In this document: positions 47,792 through 59,601 of the stretch, piece by piece
Layout of the letters: every line of letters starts with the position of its first letter
How positions within the stretch are numbered: the first letter of the stretch is position 1
DNA from: Metarhizium brunneum
Taxonomy: Eukaryota > Ascomycota > Sordariomycetes > Hypocreales > Clavicipitaceae
DNA: 64,000 nt
NCBI RefSeq assembly: GCF_013426205.1
Contig: NC_089427.1
Span: 3,224,001 to 3,288,000, forward strand
Direction: 5' to 3'
Translations under genes and position numbers: made by a program
Notes under the pieces: generated by a model
Databases searched by the model: none
What the model was told of the DNA's origin: nothing
The model's input: only the letters and a program-made list of their open reading frames with translations

Positions 47792-49367
47792 ATGGCATCG
47801 ACAATACCGCTGCTGGACCATGAATCCGTCACCTTTGAAGAAGCGAAAAATCTGGACTTCAATGTAATCCATCGCCACAACCAAGTCGCACTGGCGAAGC
47901 AGCTATATCACGATTTATGGAGCCACCGGGAGTCTATTGCGACAATAACGAAGAAACAGCTCGGGCTGGACGCTGGAGCAGAATGCTCCGTCGCTCTCCC
48001 TCAGGATTGGATTCGAGGAAAGTTCAATGTCTGTATTCCTATCGAGGTGAAGTCGCGCCGACTCGGAAGAAGGGTGTTGATGCGTTGCCCCATGCCTTTC
48101 GCGCTCCGTGACTCGGCGTCTCTGGACGAAAAGCTGCGAGGCGAGGTCGGTGCATACCTCTGGATGCAGGAACACTGTCCAGATATTCGCATCCCACAGC
48201 TATATGGATTTAGTACTTCCAATGGTCACGTATGTATTCTGAGCATAGCTTGGGGATGGACACGTTATTAATCGAGCGCAGTTTACTCATGAAGCCCGAC
48301 TCCCATGGTACATGCGCTTGCGTCGTATCGTCTTGCGAGTCTTTCGATCAGTATTCCAACATCCGGCTCTTTCATCATACGCCCCTATGACTTCACCTAC
48401 GACATTGCCAACTCAGTACATGTTGTTAGACTATATAGGACAAGATGTTGGGCAAATGCTGTCAAGTACGTGGAATATGCACCGGCATGACCCGTCCCAC
48501 CGGAATCGACTGTTCCATGGTTTAGCCCGCATTATGATATCGCTGGCCCGGATACCACAGCCCAGAATAGGCTCATTTCGATTTCACGACGACTGCACTG
48601 TAACACTGACAAATCGACCTAGTTTTGCAGCCACTGCGCTACTGGAAAACTGGGGGGCCGAGCCGTCAATAGATCATGAAGAAACGTATTGTTCCACCGA
48701 GTCGTATGTTGCCGACATGATCACATTACATGACAACTATTTCTACAGCAATGAGAGTGCAGCAGATGACGAGCATGACTGCCGGGCCCAGATGGCAATT
48801 CGTACGATGCTTCGCACCCTCTCCCACAACTACATTAAAAGGGAATATAGAAATGGGCCGTTCCTACTTCAGCTCACCGATCTTCATCAAAGCAATGTCT
48901 TCGTGGATGATGACTGGAATATCACTTGCCTTCTTGACCTAGAATGGCTATGCGCTCTACCTCCAGAGGCCTTGTCGGCCCCGTATTGGTTCACGGGGCG
49001 GAGCATTGACGGAATTGTGGACAACCACGAAGGCCAGAACTTGACTGAATACGACGGCATCCGGAAAGAATTTATGCGCGCCTTCTCAGAAGAGGAATCT
49101 AGATTCAAGCTAGTCTGGCCACTCTCAAGGATCATGGAAGAAATGTGGCAGTCAAAGGGTACTTGGTTTTGGCATAGCTTAGAGTCTGTTAATGGGGCCT
49201 ACTACCTGGTGTATGATCACCTTGTACCACAGTTTTCAGAAACCATATCTGGACTGGATAAGTCCTTTGCACTACTCTGGAGACGGAAGTCACAGCACAT
49301 TGTCGAGAAGAAGATTTCTGATTTCAATGGCTATACTCAGAAACTAGGTCGACTATATACTGAATGA
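47792..49367 (+). CDS. APH-like phosphotransferase (fungal kinase-like family)
   Basis: Two exons: 47792-48229 and 48282-49367, joined in phase 0 over a 52-nt intron (GTATGT...CGCAG); product 507 aa. The catalytic region reads LTDLHQSNVFVDDDW with D346 and N351, then CLLDLEW with D365; these correspond to the Brenner-type catalytic Asp, metal-binding Asn and DFG-like Asp of aminoglycoside-phosphotransferase folds. The HGD of bacterial enzymes is TDL here, as is usual for this fungal family. The N-terminal part carries a glycine-poor nucleotide region (FNVCIPIEVK). The substrate is unknown. Such genes are often numerous and accessory in fungi, and base use here is less GC-rich than in PYC, which would fit an accessory gene. 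Its stop is 12 nt from the stop of the next, opposite-strand gene. Confidence 0.85.
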
Positions 49368-49379
49368 ACAGTAGTCGCG

Positions 49380-49571
49380 CTACTTGGAGGACTTTTCTGC
49401 GGCCTCTCGCGCCTCTCTTTCCTGCTTCCTTTTGAGTCGATCCTGTTGCGTGCTTTTGCCAGACGATACGGCCAGTGCCGCATCAGAAGGTTTAATAACC
49501 ACCCCGAAGCTTGCCTCTTGAGCCACTCCGGTGTAGCTGGCCGAGGAATGAGCATCGCGCTTGTCTGCCAT
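49380..49571 (-). CDS. 63-aa microprotein, conserved-looking
   Basis: Short minus-strand frame with a good start context (ATCAAG before ATG), no intron, 63 aa. It starts MADKRDAHSSASYTGV, has a middle ASFGVVIKPSDAAL stretch and ends with a highly charged helix (QQDRLKRKQEREAREAAEK). No signal peptide or membrane segment. The ordered pattern (soluble Ser/Ala start, hydrophobic patch, charged coil) is not what random frames show, and I believe similar tiny proteins exist in other Sordariomycetes, but I cannot search. Only 12 nt separate its stop from that of the kinase gene, so mature 3' ends are likely to overlap as antisense. Confidence 0.6.
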   Translation of the reverse strand: MADKRDAHSSASYTGVAQEASFGVVIKPSDAALAVSSGKSTQQDRLKRKQEREAREAAEKSSK

Positions 49572-52500
49572 CTTGATCCTTGGGCATGCCGCTGTTAGCG
49601 ACTTGTTGTGCTCTTGAAGAAGGCAACTTACTATTTGTTTAAGTAGATTTAGATTTAAAGTTCCACTTCGATATGGTTCGAATATTGTCTGGTATGATTT
49701 TGGTGTTTATATTCCGAGTTCTATGGACATTATGCGCCGACATTGCCTCTACTTATAGTCCGGTGGGGCGTCGAACCCCCTCAGTTGATGTTTGAAAGTC
49801 GCGCCTGCTGCCTAGAGTCGAGGCCTGTTTTTGCGACCTACTGCATGACAGTATCTTGGTTGATTGGCTGTCGAGTGGTATTCTGCCTCGTGATGTTGGT
49901 TGTTGTTTTTTTGTGGCACAAGATGCATAATCTCTCATTGGGGCTCAAGCTTGTGACATGAGCGACCAATGGGCAGACATTCCAGGCAGAGATGTGTATT
50001 TTCGAATAAATCCATTTTTTTCTCTTGTTGGTTCTGAGTTGCCTCGTTAGTCTACTTGCGAGGCTCGTAGCCAAAGGTTGCATCGGCGCCGTACTTTAGT
50101 CTCGGCTTCGCGTTTTTTTTTTTGGTACTGTTGGTACGTCCGCCGGTCCTGACTCCTATCTAAATGAGCAGGTATAATTCTCTTTTTGAGGAGAGGAGAG
50201 GAAATGAAAAGAGTGAGAATCTACTAGATCACAATATACATTTATTGGTGCTGGGTAGAACGGCCAGCCTCGTATGTCTCTGCTGAGAACAGATGTGCAT
50301 AAAGGGGCCACGCCACATGGCTTGGTTCGCGGACGTATTCGCCTCCCTTCTGCGTTGGCAAGTAGATAAAAACAAATTTACGTAAATCGTAAACCGTAGA
50401 CTGGAAGATTTCTCATCACATGGGTTGGGAGGAAGCTCTCTTCACGTCTTGGGGGCCTAGCTGGTTGATGGTTCTGTACGGCTTCTTATGCAGTTGGTTG
50501 AAGCTCTGTTGGAAGGCGCGGCGCTGACGTGTCTGCCTAGGGGAGGCTGGATCGATATCTAGAGGTTGTTACGAAGGGAAATGAAAGTTGGAAATGTACC
50601 AAGGGTGGTTGTCGACCCCGGGTAAATGTGTAGCTTGCGTCACTTGTATTTCTTGCTGTTTATCTCCCGTACCGCGTGAGCTTGGCAGACCATATGCGCT
50701 CTTCTCGTGTTTCTGAAAGCCTGTGCGTGGCTTACTATGACTTGGATTGCAGACGGAAGACATTTGGTTGTGGTGTCGTTGCGGCGTGTAAACGGTATGA
50801 AAACTTTGCGCTGGTCCTGCTTTTGCATCTCGGTGATCAAGCGTCCCCCATGCCTTGAACAACTGCCTTGGAGATTCATGACTTTTACTCAACATGGTCT
50901 CACATCTGTCGTAATGTCGAAAAGAAAGTTATACAGCGCCGGGAACTTTATCGTTTGCCGAGATAAAAGTTGATTGGGTTCATGGCCGGTTGTGACAACT
51001 CCCCGTTACTTCGAATCTGCTTCTGCCCGGCTCTGGCATCTCCTCGATTTTGATGTTGTGCTTCATTGCATAAGATGGAAGGCTTTGAACTTGCGAGAGC
51101 TACAGAGGCCGGTGTACACATAGGTATCCGGCCCTAGATGTGGTTACAAAGAACGAGTTTCACTGACAAGTTCATATCCAGCTGTAGAAGATGTCTTTTC
51201 AACGTTGGGAGTTGAAGGTGAGCTCCACACCCACAGGCATAAGCGTGGGTTCACAGCCAATGAGATCGGTTTCCATGCAGGTCTGCAATCGGAGCCCGAC
51301 AGACGTCACGGCAAAAAGCACGACAAAGCCATGTGCACGTACTCTGTACACATGCACGTCATTCTCGTGGGCCTGAGCTACTTGTGCGTCAAAGTGTTTG
51401 GTGTACAGAGCATTGACTTGTTCAGATGCCTTTCAAGTACGCCCTGGACATGCTCTGAACAGCCAAAGACAACAAAAACATGCGAGGAAGGATCTTGTCG
51501 CACCGACCACAATGCTTTCAACAAGAAATGTTTTATGGTCCTCGCTACCGATGCTCGTGCGAAGAGGGAACTAACTGTATTACGAGACAAAGTTCTTCCA
51601 GAACAACACATGACCGGGCACGGAAGCGAACCCGGGCAATGGGGCTGCATCGTTGAGCCTCTCCCCTCATTTGGAATACGCTCCCGCTGTGACAGTGTGT
51701 TGGTCTGGGCTCAAGTTCGCAGAGGCGAAGTAAGCAAAGAGCGGCTGATGAACATTGAAGTGACATCGACGGCCAGAGGGGTCGGTGGGGATGACGTTGG
51801 GCGTCGTTACGGCAGTCGAGTGCCTGTCAACTTTTTACCCAATCCATTATCGCCTGTCTACTCCGTATGTTAGTCTGACTGATTCCAAGTGTGGCGTTGC
51901 TCATGGGTCCCACCCATGATGCTGAGGATGAGAGAATTCGCAAGCCGGCCTTGGCGGATTGATTGCTCAGCCTACAGAGAGAATGTGAGCAGTCACTTTT
52001 ACCCCGTGAACGGCGACCAAAAAAAAAACGAACGCCGTCCTTCACCGTGATTATTTTGTGGTTTCTGTTTGCGTGGGATCTGGACGTGCTGCGTCGAGTG
52101 TCCTGCCTCTGTTCTCGCGAGGAAATGAGAAAAGCTGCATTGTTTGTCACGGATGGGCTGAGGGTCCCCACTGGCGTCGGCCGCGGCTCGATGTGATTTG
52201 CTGGCTGCGGCAGCCCAAAAGGGTCGACAGGGTGGCCCCACCCCACGCATAGCCACCGAGATGAAGCGGGCGCATGCGGGCTAACTTTAATTGCGTGAGG
52301 CAAACTGGCGACCCCGGCGCAGACACTCTCTGGACACGCAGGCGGTCGCTGGTTCACAAGCTCCGGGCGAGGGATTCATCAGTGCCAAGACTCACCCCGG
52401 CCGGCTAGTCCAGCTAGTCTGTCGCCGTGGCTCAGCCCGACATTCGAGCGCCCTAACAGCCGTCCGTCGCCTTGACGTACAAAAGCTCCCTCGCCCCGGA

Positions 52501-52857
52501 CGCTGGTCTTGCTCATTGCAGCCATCGATTCGTTTCGCAATCTCGGGCCAGAAATCAAACGTTTCATCTCCATCGGCCATCGTCATCGTGCCTTCACTCA
52601 CCTCTGTCGCGTGCGAACCGACCGAGCCCACATAAGCATCTTTGCATTTCGCATTCCGCATTCCGTGTGTCCCGCCGAGCCCAATTGGTTGCACCTGGCC
52701 GGGGCAACACGTCATCCATCGCTGCGCCAACAAACGACCAGCCCATCCATCATCGGCTTTGGCATCAAAAGTCGCCTTCACATTTCTTCTTCAGTCTCCT
52801 CTTCCCCCCCGCCCTTCCATCATTCTCGACACAAGAAGAGCAAAAAAAAAATTCACC
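49572..52857. other. 3.3-kb gene-poor region
   Basis: No gene is supported. The frame 51205-51873 (+) begins at a non-ATG codon and has no domain or codon bias. One motif hit at 51860. From about 52.47 kb the sequence is CT- and C-rich and probably forms the leader of the RCR-type gene. Confidence 0.5.
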
Positions 52858-53450
52858 ATGGCGCCTACGTCTACCTCGGACGCCTCAACGGGGGCCTCCG
52901 TCATGGGCCTCATCAAGAGATACTACTACTGCGACAGCTACGGCTACAGGTACAGATGCAACAGCAGATGGTACGACTGGGGTCGCTGGGTTGTTCTCGC
53001 GGGCGTCATCGTCGTCTTCCTGCTCATCATGATGACTTGCGCGTAAGTTTTTTCTCCCCAACCCCGCGTCTTCTCACAGAGCGCAAACAACTAACCAGAA
53101 GATATAGCTGCACCGCCCGTCGCCGACGTCGTCGCGGCGCCCAGCCCATGTACGGAACGGGCTGGATGGCCCCCGCCGGCAAGTACGACCCCAACCAGCA
53201 GCACCAGATGAACAACTACAACCAGGGGTACCAGCCCGAATACAACCAGGGCTACGGCCAGCCCCAGGGGTACTACAACACGCCTCCGCCGTACGGCGGC
53301 CAGGCGCAGGCTCCCCAGAATACGGGCACCACGTTCAACCCTAATGATGGCTACTACGGGCAACAGCAGTACGGTGTTCAGCAGCCGCCGACTACGTACC
53401 ACCCCGATGGCGGCTATGCCCCTCCTGCTGGACCTCCTCCCGGCAAGTAA
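52858..53450 (+). CDS. RCR-type membrane protein (Congo red resistance, chitin regulation)
   Basis: Two exons: 52858-53042 and 53108-53450, with a 65-nt intron; product 175 aa. After an N-terminal Tyr-rich stretch (IKRYYYCDSYGYRYRCNSR) comes one membrane segment (about residues 44-62, WVVLAGVIVVFLLIMM), then a basic stop-transfer cluster (ARRRRRRG) and a Gln/Asn/Tyr/Pro-rich cytosolic tail. The tail contains TPPPYGG, a PPxY motif for Rsp5-type ubiquitin ligases. Yeast RCR1/RCR2 reduce chitin deposition and control sorting of plasma-membrane proteins. The start follows a CACC context. The C-terminal repeats (NQGYQPEYNQGYGQP) resemble annexin-like Gly-Tyr repeats in composition only. Confidence 0.85.
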
Positions 53451-55300
53451 GGGGTATCCTGGGGCTTGTCTGGTTTTTTAAGGGTTGAAGATTGTATGCA
53501 AATTTCTCTTTGTGAGATTGTTGGATTTAGGGTGGCAGGGGGATAATGATGGGGAGGAGTGGCGTCGAGAGCACGTGTTGGCCATTTTGGGATGTAGTTG
53601 GAACTGACGATACCTGAAGAATAATGAATGTTTGGTTTACCTGAGTGTCTGACACTAGGTGTCTGTGTGTTGCGCTGGATCGGCCGGGAAACTATAGAAG
53701 TGTAGCGTTATTTACCAATGTTTTTATACCAGCCGCTGTCACGACCTAGTACATTGTCACGCAAGCTCATACGCCGATTCTCAGTATCATTTATCCAAGG
53801 CCGTCCATTTGTCGACGAAAAGCGGCTTGGTCGCTGCTCTTGTACGCTGGACACTTTGTATCTACCGCAGTCGGCGCTGCTTTCCTTGTCGTCAGAGACC
53901 TGTACCTTATCGGAGCTCGTGTCTCTTGCGCTTGGAAACCTGATGTATACACGGCTCGAGCTGATGAGATTCAAGAGGTCAGGGGACAGCAAAGTAGCGC
54001 CGGCCACGATCACGGCATGATGAGGAAACAACAACAAAAAAGAGGCAGGCTTCTAACAGAGAACGTGAATCTGTCCACCTAATCAACTGCTATCCCGGGT
54101 TCCGGTTTATGAAGGCCTTGTATATCAAGGCTATGCCAGCTGACTGGCCTTGTCAACGAAGATGGTAAGCTGGGCTACAAGTGCAGCTGTACATTGCGAT
54201 TAGTATTTAGGAGTGTGACGGGAGGAAGATACAATCGCGCTACATGGTAAACTGAAGCTTATTCAAAAGGCGGAGCAGCATACCGCAAAACAAACTATTA
54301 TATTGGGCGTCTACCGTTCTGGTGTCTGGAGTGTGTGTGTGACTAGGACCAGACGTATTGCAAGATAGAAAGCTGCCTCGAGGGAACAAGAAATTAAATT
54401 AAATTCGAGGAATAATTCCCCATAGATGCCTACACTATGAACTGCGATGACCGACCTGGCAGTTGATTGTACGTTATTAGTTCCATGTCCCTGTAACGAT
54501 CATTCCGTACATTTACAAGTTGAAGGAAAAGATAACGCTCTTGTTTTCCGCATGCTCTCGAGTAGCAGCACATCCAACCCTCGTCACCTGGTTCGCGTCA
54601 CACAGTCTGGCCCATGACATCCCCGCGCAGATAACGATCCGTGTCTCACAAACGGCGCCACGTCACAAAGAGCACAGTGTAGGTACTGTTGCACTTGATG
54701 CCGCAACGATGTTCAAAGAATCTCGTGTTTGAGTACTCACTCTGTTCAAGGCATCAGACCAATCTCCGTTGCGGTCAAGGTTGCCTGTGGCTATTCTTCG
54801 TCGGGCGTCAGGCCGCTGGATGTGGCTGGCCGGCCAGGTGCGTTGCTCAGTTTCTGACCGAGACCAAACATGATTTGCCAGCCTTGAAATCCGGCAAATG
54901 AGGTCCAGGCCACCTAGGAATCTGAACACCCCTTTCGGAGTAGCATCGTCTCCGATTCGCCCCCCGGGAAGGAGAGGCTGGGCGGCCCGCGCTGGCCAGC
55001 AGTGTCACGAAGCCGGTTACACCAAGTATGCAAGCTGCTTCTCGACCCAATGCTGCGAAAGTAGTACTCCGTATTAAGAAGGCTGGAGCCCCAGGACAAT
55101 GCACTTCGCCGATGTACCGTAGAAATGCGGCCGTCGTAATCCGCACAATACTGTCTTTTGCGTCTTGGCTTGTCTCGTCCGTCGTTCCTTGTTTTTTTCT
55201 TTTTTTGCTGCCCCTTCCAAGTCAGAGCTCAGGCGTAGGCGTTGGCATTGAGCGAAATTTTTATTTGACGCAACCCGCGCGTCGCTGCTGACGAGGAAGA
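53451..55300. other. intergenic, no gene seen
   Basis: 3' flank of the RCR gene and promoter of the FolD-like gene. One motif hit at 55066, about 235 bp before the FolD-like start. Frames are short and unlike proteins. Confidence 0.5.
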
Positions 55301-56232
55301 ATGGGAGCCATCCTTCTGGAAGGACACCTTGTCATCAAGAATATTGAGCAATGGTGCTTGCGGAAGGGCCGCCGAGGCCGCATCGACCCGGTCCTAGCAG
55401 TCGTGTTCTTCAATACAGACCCTGCTGCCGAGGAATATGTCCGAATTAAAGCACACGTTGCTGAAAAGGTACATTGGTGTTGCGCAGCCGCAAAATAGCT
55501 TCACTGACCGAGTGCGTACGTTTCCAGGCGGGCGTCGGATACTGGGTTTACGAAATCTCTCCCGAAGCCTCCTCGGGCCATGTCCAGAGACAGATTCAAG
55601 AACTCAACGAAAACGAGCAGGTGCACGGTATACTCATTCAGCGCCCACTGCCGGAGCACCTCAACGAGCCCAAGATCATGGCGTCCATCGACCCGGACAA
55701 ACACATCGAGGAGTACTGCGAGGGGCAGCCCAGCAACATTGCTGCTGACGCCCTTGGTCGCCTCCTCTCCAAGCATGGGAGGAGCCGTGTGTTGTGTGAG
55801 TCCGCCGTACACGTTGTGGGCTTTGGCAACATCATCACCGATGGTTTCACGTCGCACATGAGGCACCACTACCCGCGGGTCAGCGTTTCTCCCAATCTTC
55901 CCAAAGTCACGGGTGACGCAAAACCCGGTTCAGAGCATGTTGATCGGCCAGCCATGCTCATCACGGAGCTTCATCGCGGGCCTGGCTTCATCAAGCCGCG
56001 TATGATCCGTCCCGAGGTGCGGGTAATTATCGACCTTGGCTTTTATTCCACGGAACAGGGCGTCATCGTGGGGGACCTTGACCACACAGTGTTTGAGAAG
56101 GATGAGCTTGCCGTCGCTCCGACACCCGGTGGTGTGCTGCCTGTGCTGCCGTGGTTGATGATGGAGAGGACTATTAGAGCAAAACGGCTTTTGACACGGA
56201 AAGAGTCGCGATTTTGCTGTATATGTCAGTAG
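55301..56232 (+). CDS. divergent FolD-like protein (methylene-THF dehydrogenase/cyclohydrolase family)
   Basis: Two exons: 55301-55468 and 55528-56232, a 59-nt intron in phase 0; product 290 aa. The fold is recognisable: LAVVFFNTDPAAEEYVRIK with Y46 and catalytic-position K50; GILIQRPLPEH with Q94; IDPDK followed by HIEEY where the family has DVDGF; and C-terminal PTPGGVLPVLPWLM. Key changes: the Asp of the active site (position 121 in E. coli FolD) is E117, and the NADP-binding GRSxxVGxP loop is replaced by GFGNIITDGF. It therefore may be a weakened enzyme, a paralogue with another cofactor or substrate, or a non-enzymatic protein. No mitochondrial presequence is obvious and no C1-synthase ligase domain is attached. 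Whether the genome also has a standard copy cannot be seen here. Confidence 0.85.
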
Positions 56233-59200
56233 CTTGTTCCCAGGGCCGAATGCATCACTTACCCGTCAAAACGGCATACAAATATTCCTGTTTCCTAACA
56301 ATACTTATTTCCATATTGTTTGCGCCCCATGCATGCAATATTTCCCATGATTGAATACCAAAAATCGCCAGTCATGATTCGTGGGCAACGCCAGATAGCA
56401 ACAAATGTTTGCATACTTATCTGTCGCGAATATCACCAGTCCTTACAGCCTCCAATTAACTAAGTATACCGACAACAGACCACTGCCCGACACAACTCGC
56501 GCTCTGCGCCTGATTCACACACCAACCTGGGGCTGTAGAGGCTCAAGACACGAAGCGCGTACCTTTTGCTGACATGCGATTTGGACAACGTTTGACTTTG
56601 CCTTTGGCCAGCTTGTGGCTCAAGACGGATTTCATGATGCACGGCGCGAGCGAGTTTAGGCACGCTGGAACAGGTTGGCATAAGGAGTCCTTGGCCCGAT
56701 TGACCCCGAGGCAAAGTATGCCGGCTGAGATGAAGGACAATTGCGTTGATGACTTTTGTCCATCCGAAGCAAGTGTTTTGATGCGTGTTTTCAGTTAATT
56801 GTGGCGCGTTGCAGTATTGCGGTTGCCTTTCTTTCCGGTTAGCTAATTTGCGGGGTATCGACCGTCTACCACTTATTTAGGTTTAAACTTCGTCAATTGG
56901 GCCTATTATCAATAATCGCAACCACTCCTACTTTCCAGTATTGCCAGCAGTGCGCACTTTCCTCGTCTTTGAAAATGCATCGAAAACACGGGGCTGAATT
57001 TACCCAATCTATGCAGTTTGCTTAATTTCTAAACTGCTTTTCGACTCACTAGTACACGGTTGATTGGGCCACTCTTGTGTGGGTCCGCGTTTAAACCGCT
57101 TAAGGGAAATTCGGCAAGTTCAACCGCGAGCAATTACTAGTATCTCATTTTGTCGTTGAGAGGCAAAATGTCCATGAGGATATCTTGTCCAGAGGCGACC
57201 GGGCGTTTGCATATTTTGCCCGAGTCTAACTAAAGACCGCTGCCGCTCTTTCTCTGTGGTTTCTCGAGCTGGGCTGTACTATGGCCAGGTTACTGGGGCA
57301 GCTCGGTGCTGAACTCTAGTTTATCCTTGTCCATGCTACTCTTGTATCCAACGGTGTGGCTCGGCGTCGACAAATAAAGGACATAGTATGTGGATCTGTG
57401 TACCAAGGACGGAGGACCTGCAGATGTCAAAGGAGAGTTTCAGACTGACGACAGACCGACGGGGGCCAGTGCTAAATAATAAATATCGACTAATTTTCTA
57501 CTATCCTGCCTGTCTGTCAACTTTGGGGGAGCATGGATCCCATCAACCTCAAACATAACGACGCTTTGAGACACAGCACGGGTAGAAACGATACACGACT
57601 ACCCGGGTATCCAGGCACGCGGTCATCCTTTCTGACAGCCCAGGCCACATGGTGTTGATTCGCTCCATATTGACGACACCACACCAGTGGAGGCCCCGGA
57701 AATGAAGATGGCGCAGAAAAGTAATGGCCTTCCAAAGCCTGACGTCGACAGCTAAGCCACCCGGTCCCCATTGTCCGTCCCGGCCCGTCCAGCTGGTCGT
57801 TGCAGATGAATTGCAAACGGGAACGTCGCGACTTGAAGCATTGATTCTCTTCCCCCCTTGGAAGCGTCGTCACGTCTCGCCAAGACGCAAGCATGGTCAA
57901 GTGACAACAAGCGACAAAAGAGCAAGGGCTTTTCTTGTGCCCCCAGAAAGGGGACAAAAACAAGTGACTCAAGCTGAAGGAAGAGGCATGCTTGTGCTCA
58001 GTACACATGCATGTACCATGTACCCGACTTGACCCCTTGTTGCGCCACGGTCCACGCACAGGACAAACAGGTTTTTGCAGGTGCGGTCAGGAAAAGCAGG
58101 CGGACCAGACGCTTTATTCATTTGGCATCACGTACTAATAATGGTACCGAGAATTAGCAGCCAGGGCAGAGATGCCGTGTGCGATGGGCCACGCGGCAAG
58201 AGGAATGAGGGCTGAGGGATCGTAGGAGGCACTTCGCGAGCATCATTACCAAGAGAAGCTCGCAGGGGGGATCGAACAGGTTGTCGGATTGGCCCCAGTT
58301 TTCCAGGGGCACACCGGGCATCCCTGATCAGCTGCGGGGGGGGCATTGCCCAAGAGAGAAGCGCTCGTCCCGTCATGGCCATCCAGACGTCGTCTTACCG
58401 CGACTCCGGTGCCAAGAAGCATCGAAGGCAGGTACCCGAGGGGCGTACCTGCCGTATCGAAGTGACTTCCACCGCGCCGCATCCCCTGTCATTTCGCTGG
58501 TCCCTCCGCCGCCGCACATCAATTGATCCCAAGTCCCGCACCGCCAGAGGAAATTCAATCACAATGGTCAATTTGTCCATCTTCTCTTCCTAGCCGTGCC
58601 TCCCGCTCTTTTCTCATCCTTTGCTCCTGTCGACGATCCTTATCTGCCGTAGACGGCATATGCTCGTGCACAGCGACCGGGCCCTTTCCACGCAGCGACG
58701 GGGGCTTTCTTTTTTTTTTGTTCCAGTCTCCTTTTCGCACCGCTGCTCGTCACTCCTTTTTGTCTTGCTCGAAAAACGTGCCCTTCTTCCACGACGAGTG
58801 CACTCCTTTATACCCCGTCTTCAACCTCGTCTTTGCCCTGAGCACCCCCCTTTGGTATCCCGAGGACCAACGGCTGCGCCTGCGACAACTGTTTGAAGCG
58901 GCCCGTTTGATTGTACATGTAGCGACGCCCGTTGGCGGCAAGGTGGCCAAAAACTCGGCATAGCCCACCCGACTTGGTTTCACACTTGAACCTAAACCTC
59001 CTCGTTCTCTCCAGGTTTAAGCTTTCCGATTTCGTTCCGATCCGGATTTTCATATCGCTGCTCTCGAGTCGACCCCCGTCCGGTGCTAGGAAAATCTCGA
59101 CTCTGAACAACTCATTCCCTGCCTCGTCGCGACATTCACGGTCCGCATCACCTGGGGGCCTCCTCTTTGTCACTTTTCGTGGCTGCAGTCTGGCTGAGTG

Positions 59201-59601
59201 GCTACGTTTTGGCGCCGTCTAAGCCCCCCAATTCATTCGTTTGCGACCGTCGAATAATAAAGTATCGCGCCCGGTTTATTTTTGGAATCAAGCACATTGT
59301 TGGCTCTGCTGTCACTGCCGGAAACCTGTTCAAGCTTATTCTGACGACCCTTCTCGTCTCTCGTCCGACAAGATTACTTTGCTCTATTGCCACCTTCCAC
59401 ATATCTCTGCTTTGACTCGAGCCTTCATGCCATATTGTGGACCTGCTCTTTCATCGCATGGCGCAAGCACTTGGGATTTAAAGGTAGTCCTACCCGACTG
59501 CCACGTCGCCTAAACCTGCGAGCCTACTCTTAGGGACTCTCTGTCCTCTTATTTACATCGCGGTTAGCCGTATTGGACGACGGCCACACGAGCAGCTCAA
59601 C
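56233..59601. other. 3.4-kb gene-poor region, long leader/promoter of the fibroin-3-like gene
   Basis: No protein gene is supported. Frames 57517-58059 (-) and 58523-58963 (+) lack domains. From about 58.6 kb the plus strand is strongly CT-rich, which fits a long transcribed leader for the gene at 59602. Such long leaders can hold introns or upstream frames; none can be assigned with confidence. Confidence 0.5.

Noticed and set aside
49755..49795. GTTCGACGCCCC, a possible tRNA T arm on the minus strand
   Set aside because: One arm pairs partly, but no matching acceptor half or A box lies upstream.
51205..51873. 222-aa plus-strand frame
   Set aside because: It begins at a non-ATG codon, has no domain, no splice context and a composition like random frames.
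57517..58059. 180-aa minus-strand frame
   Set aside because: No domain or splice context, and it sits in the leader region of another gene.
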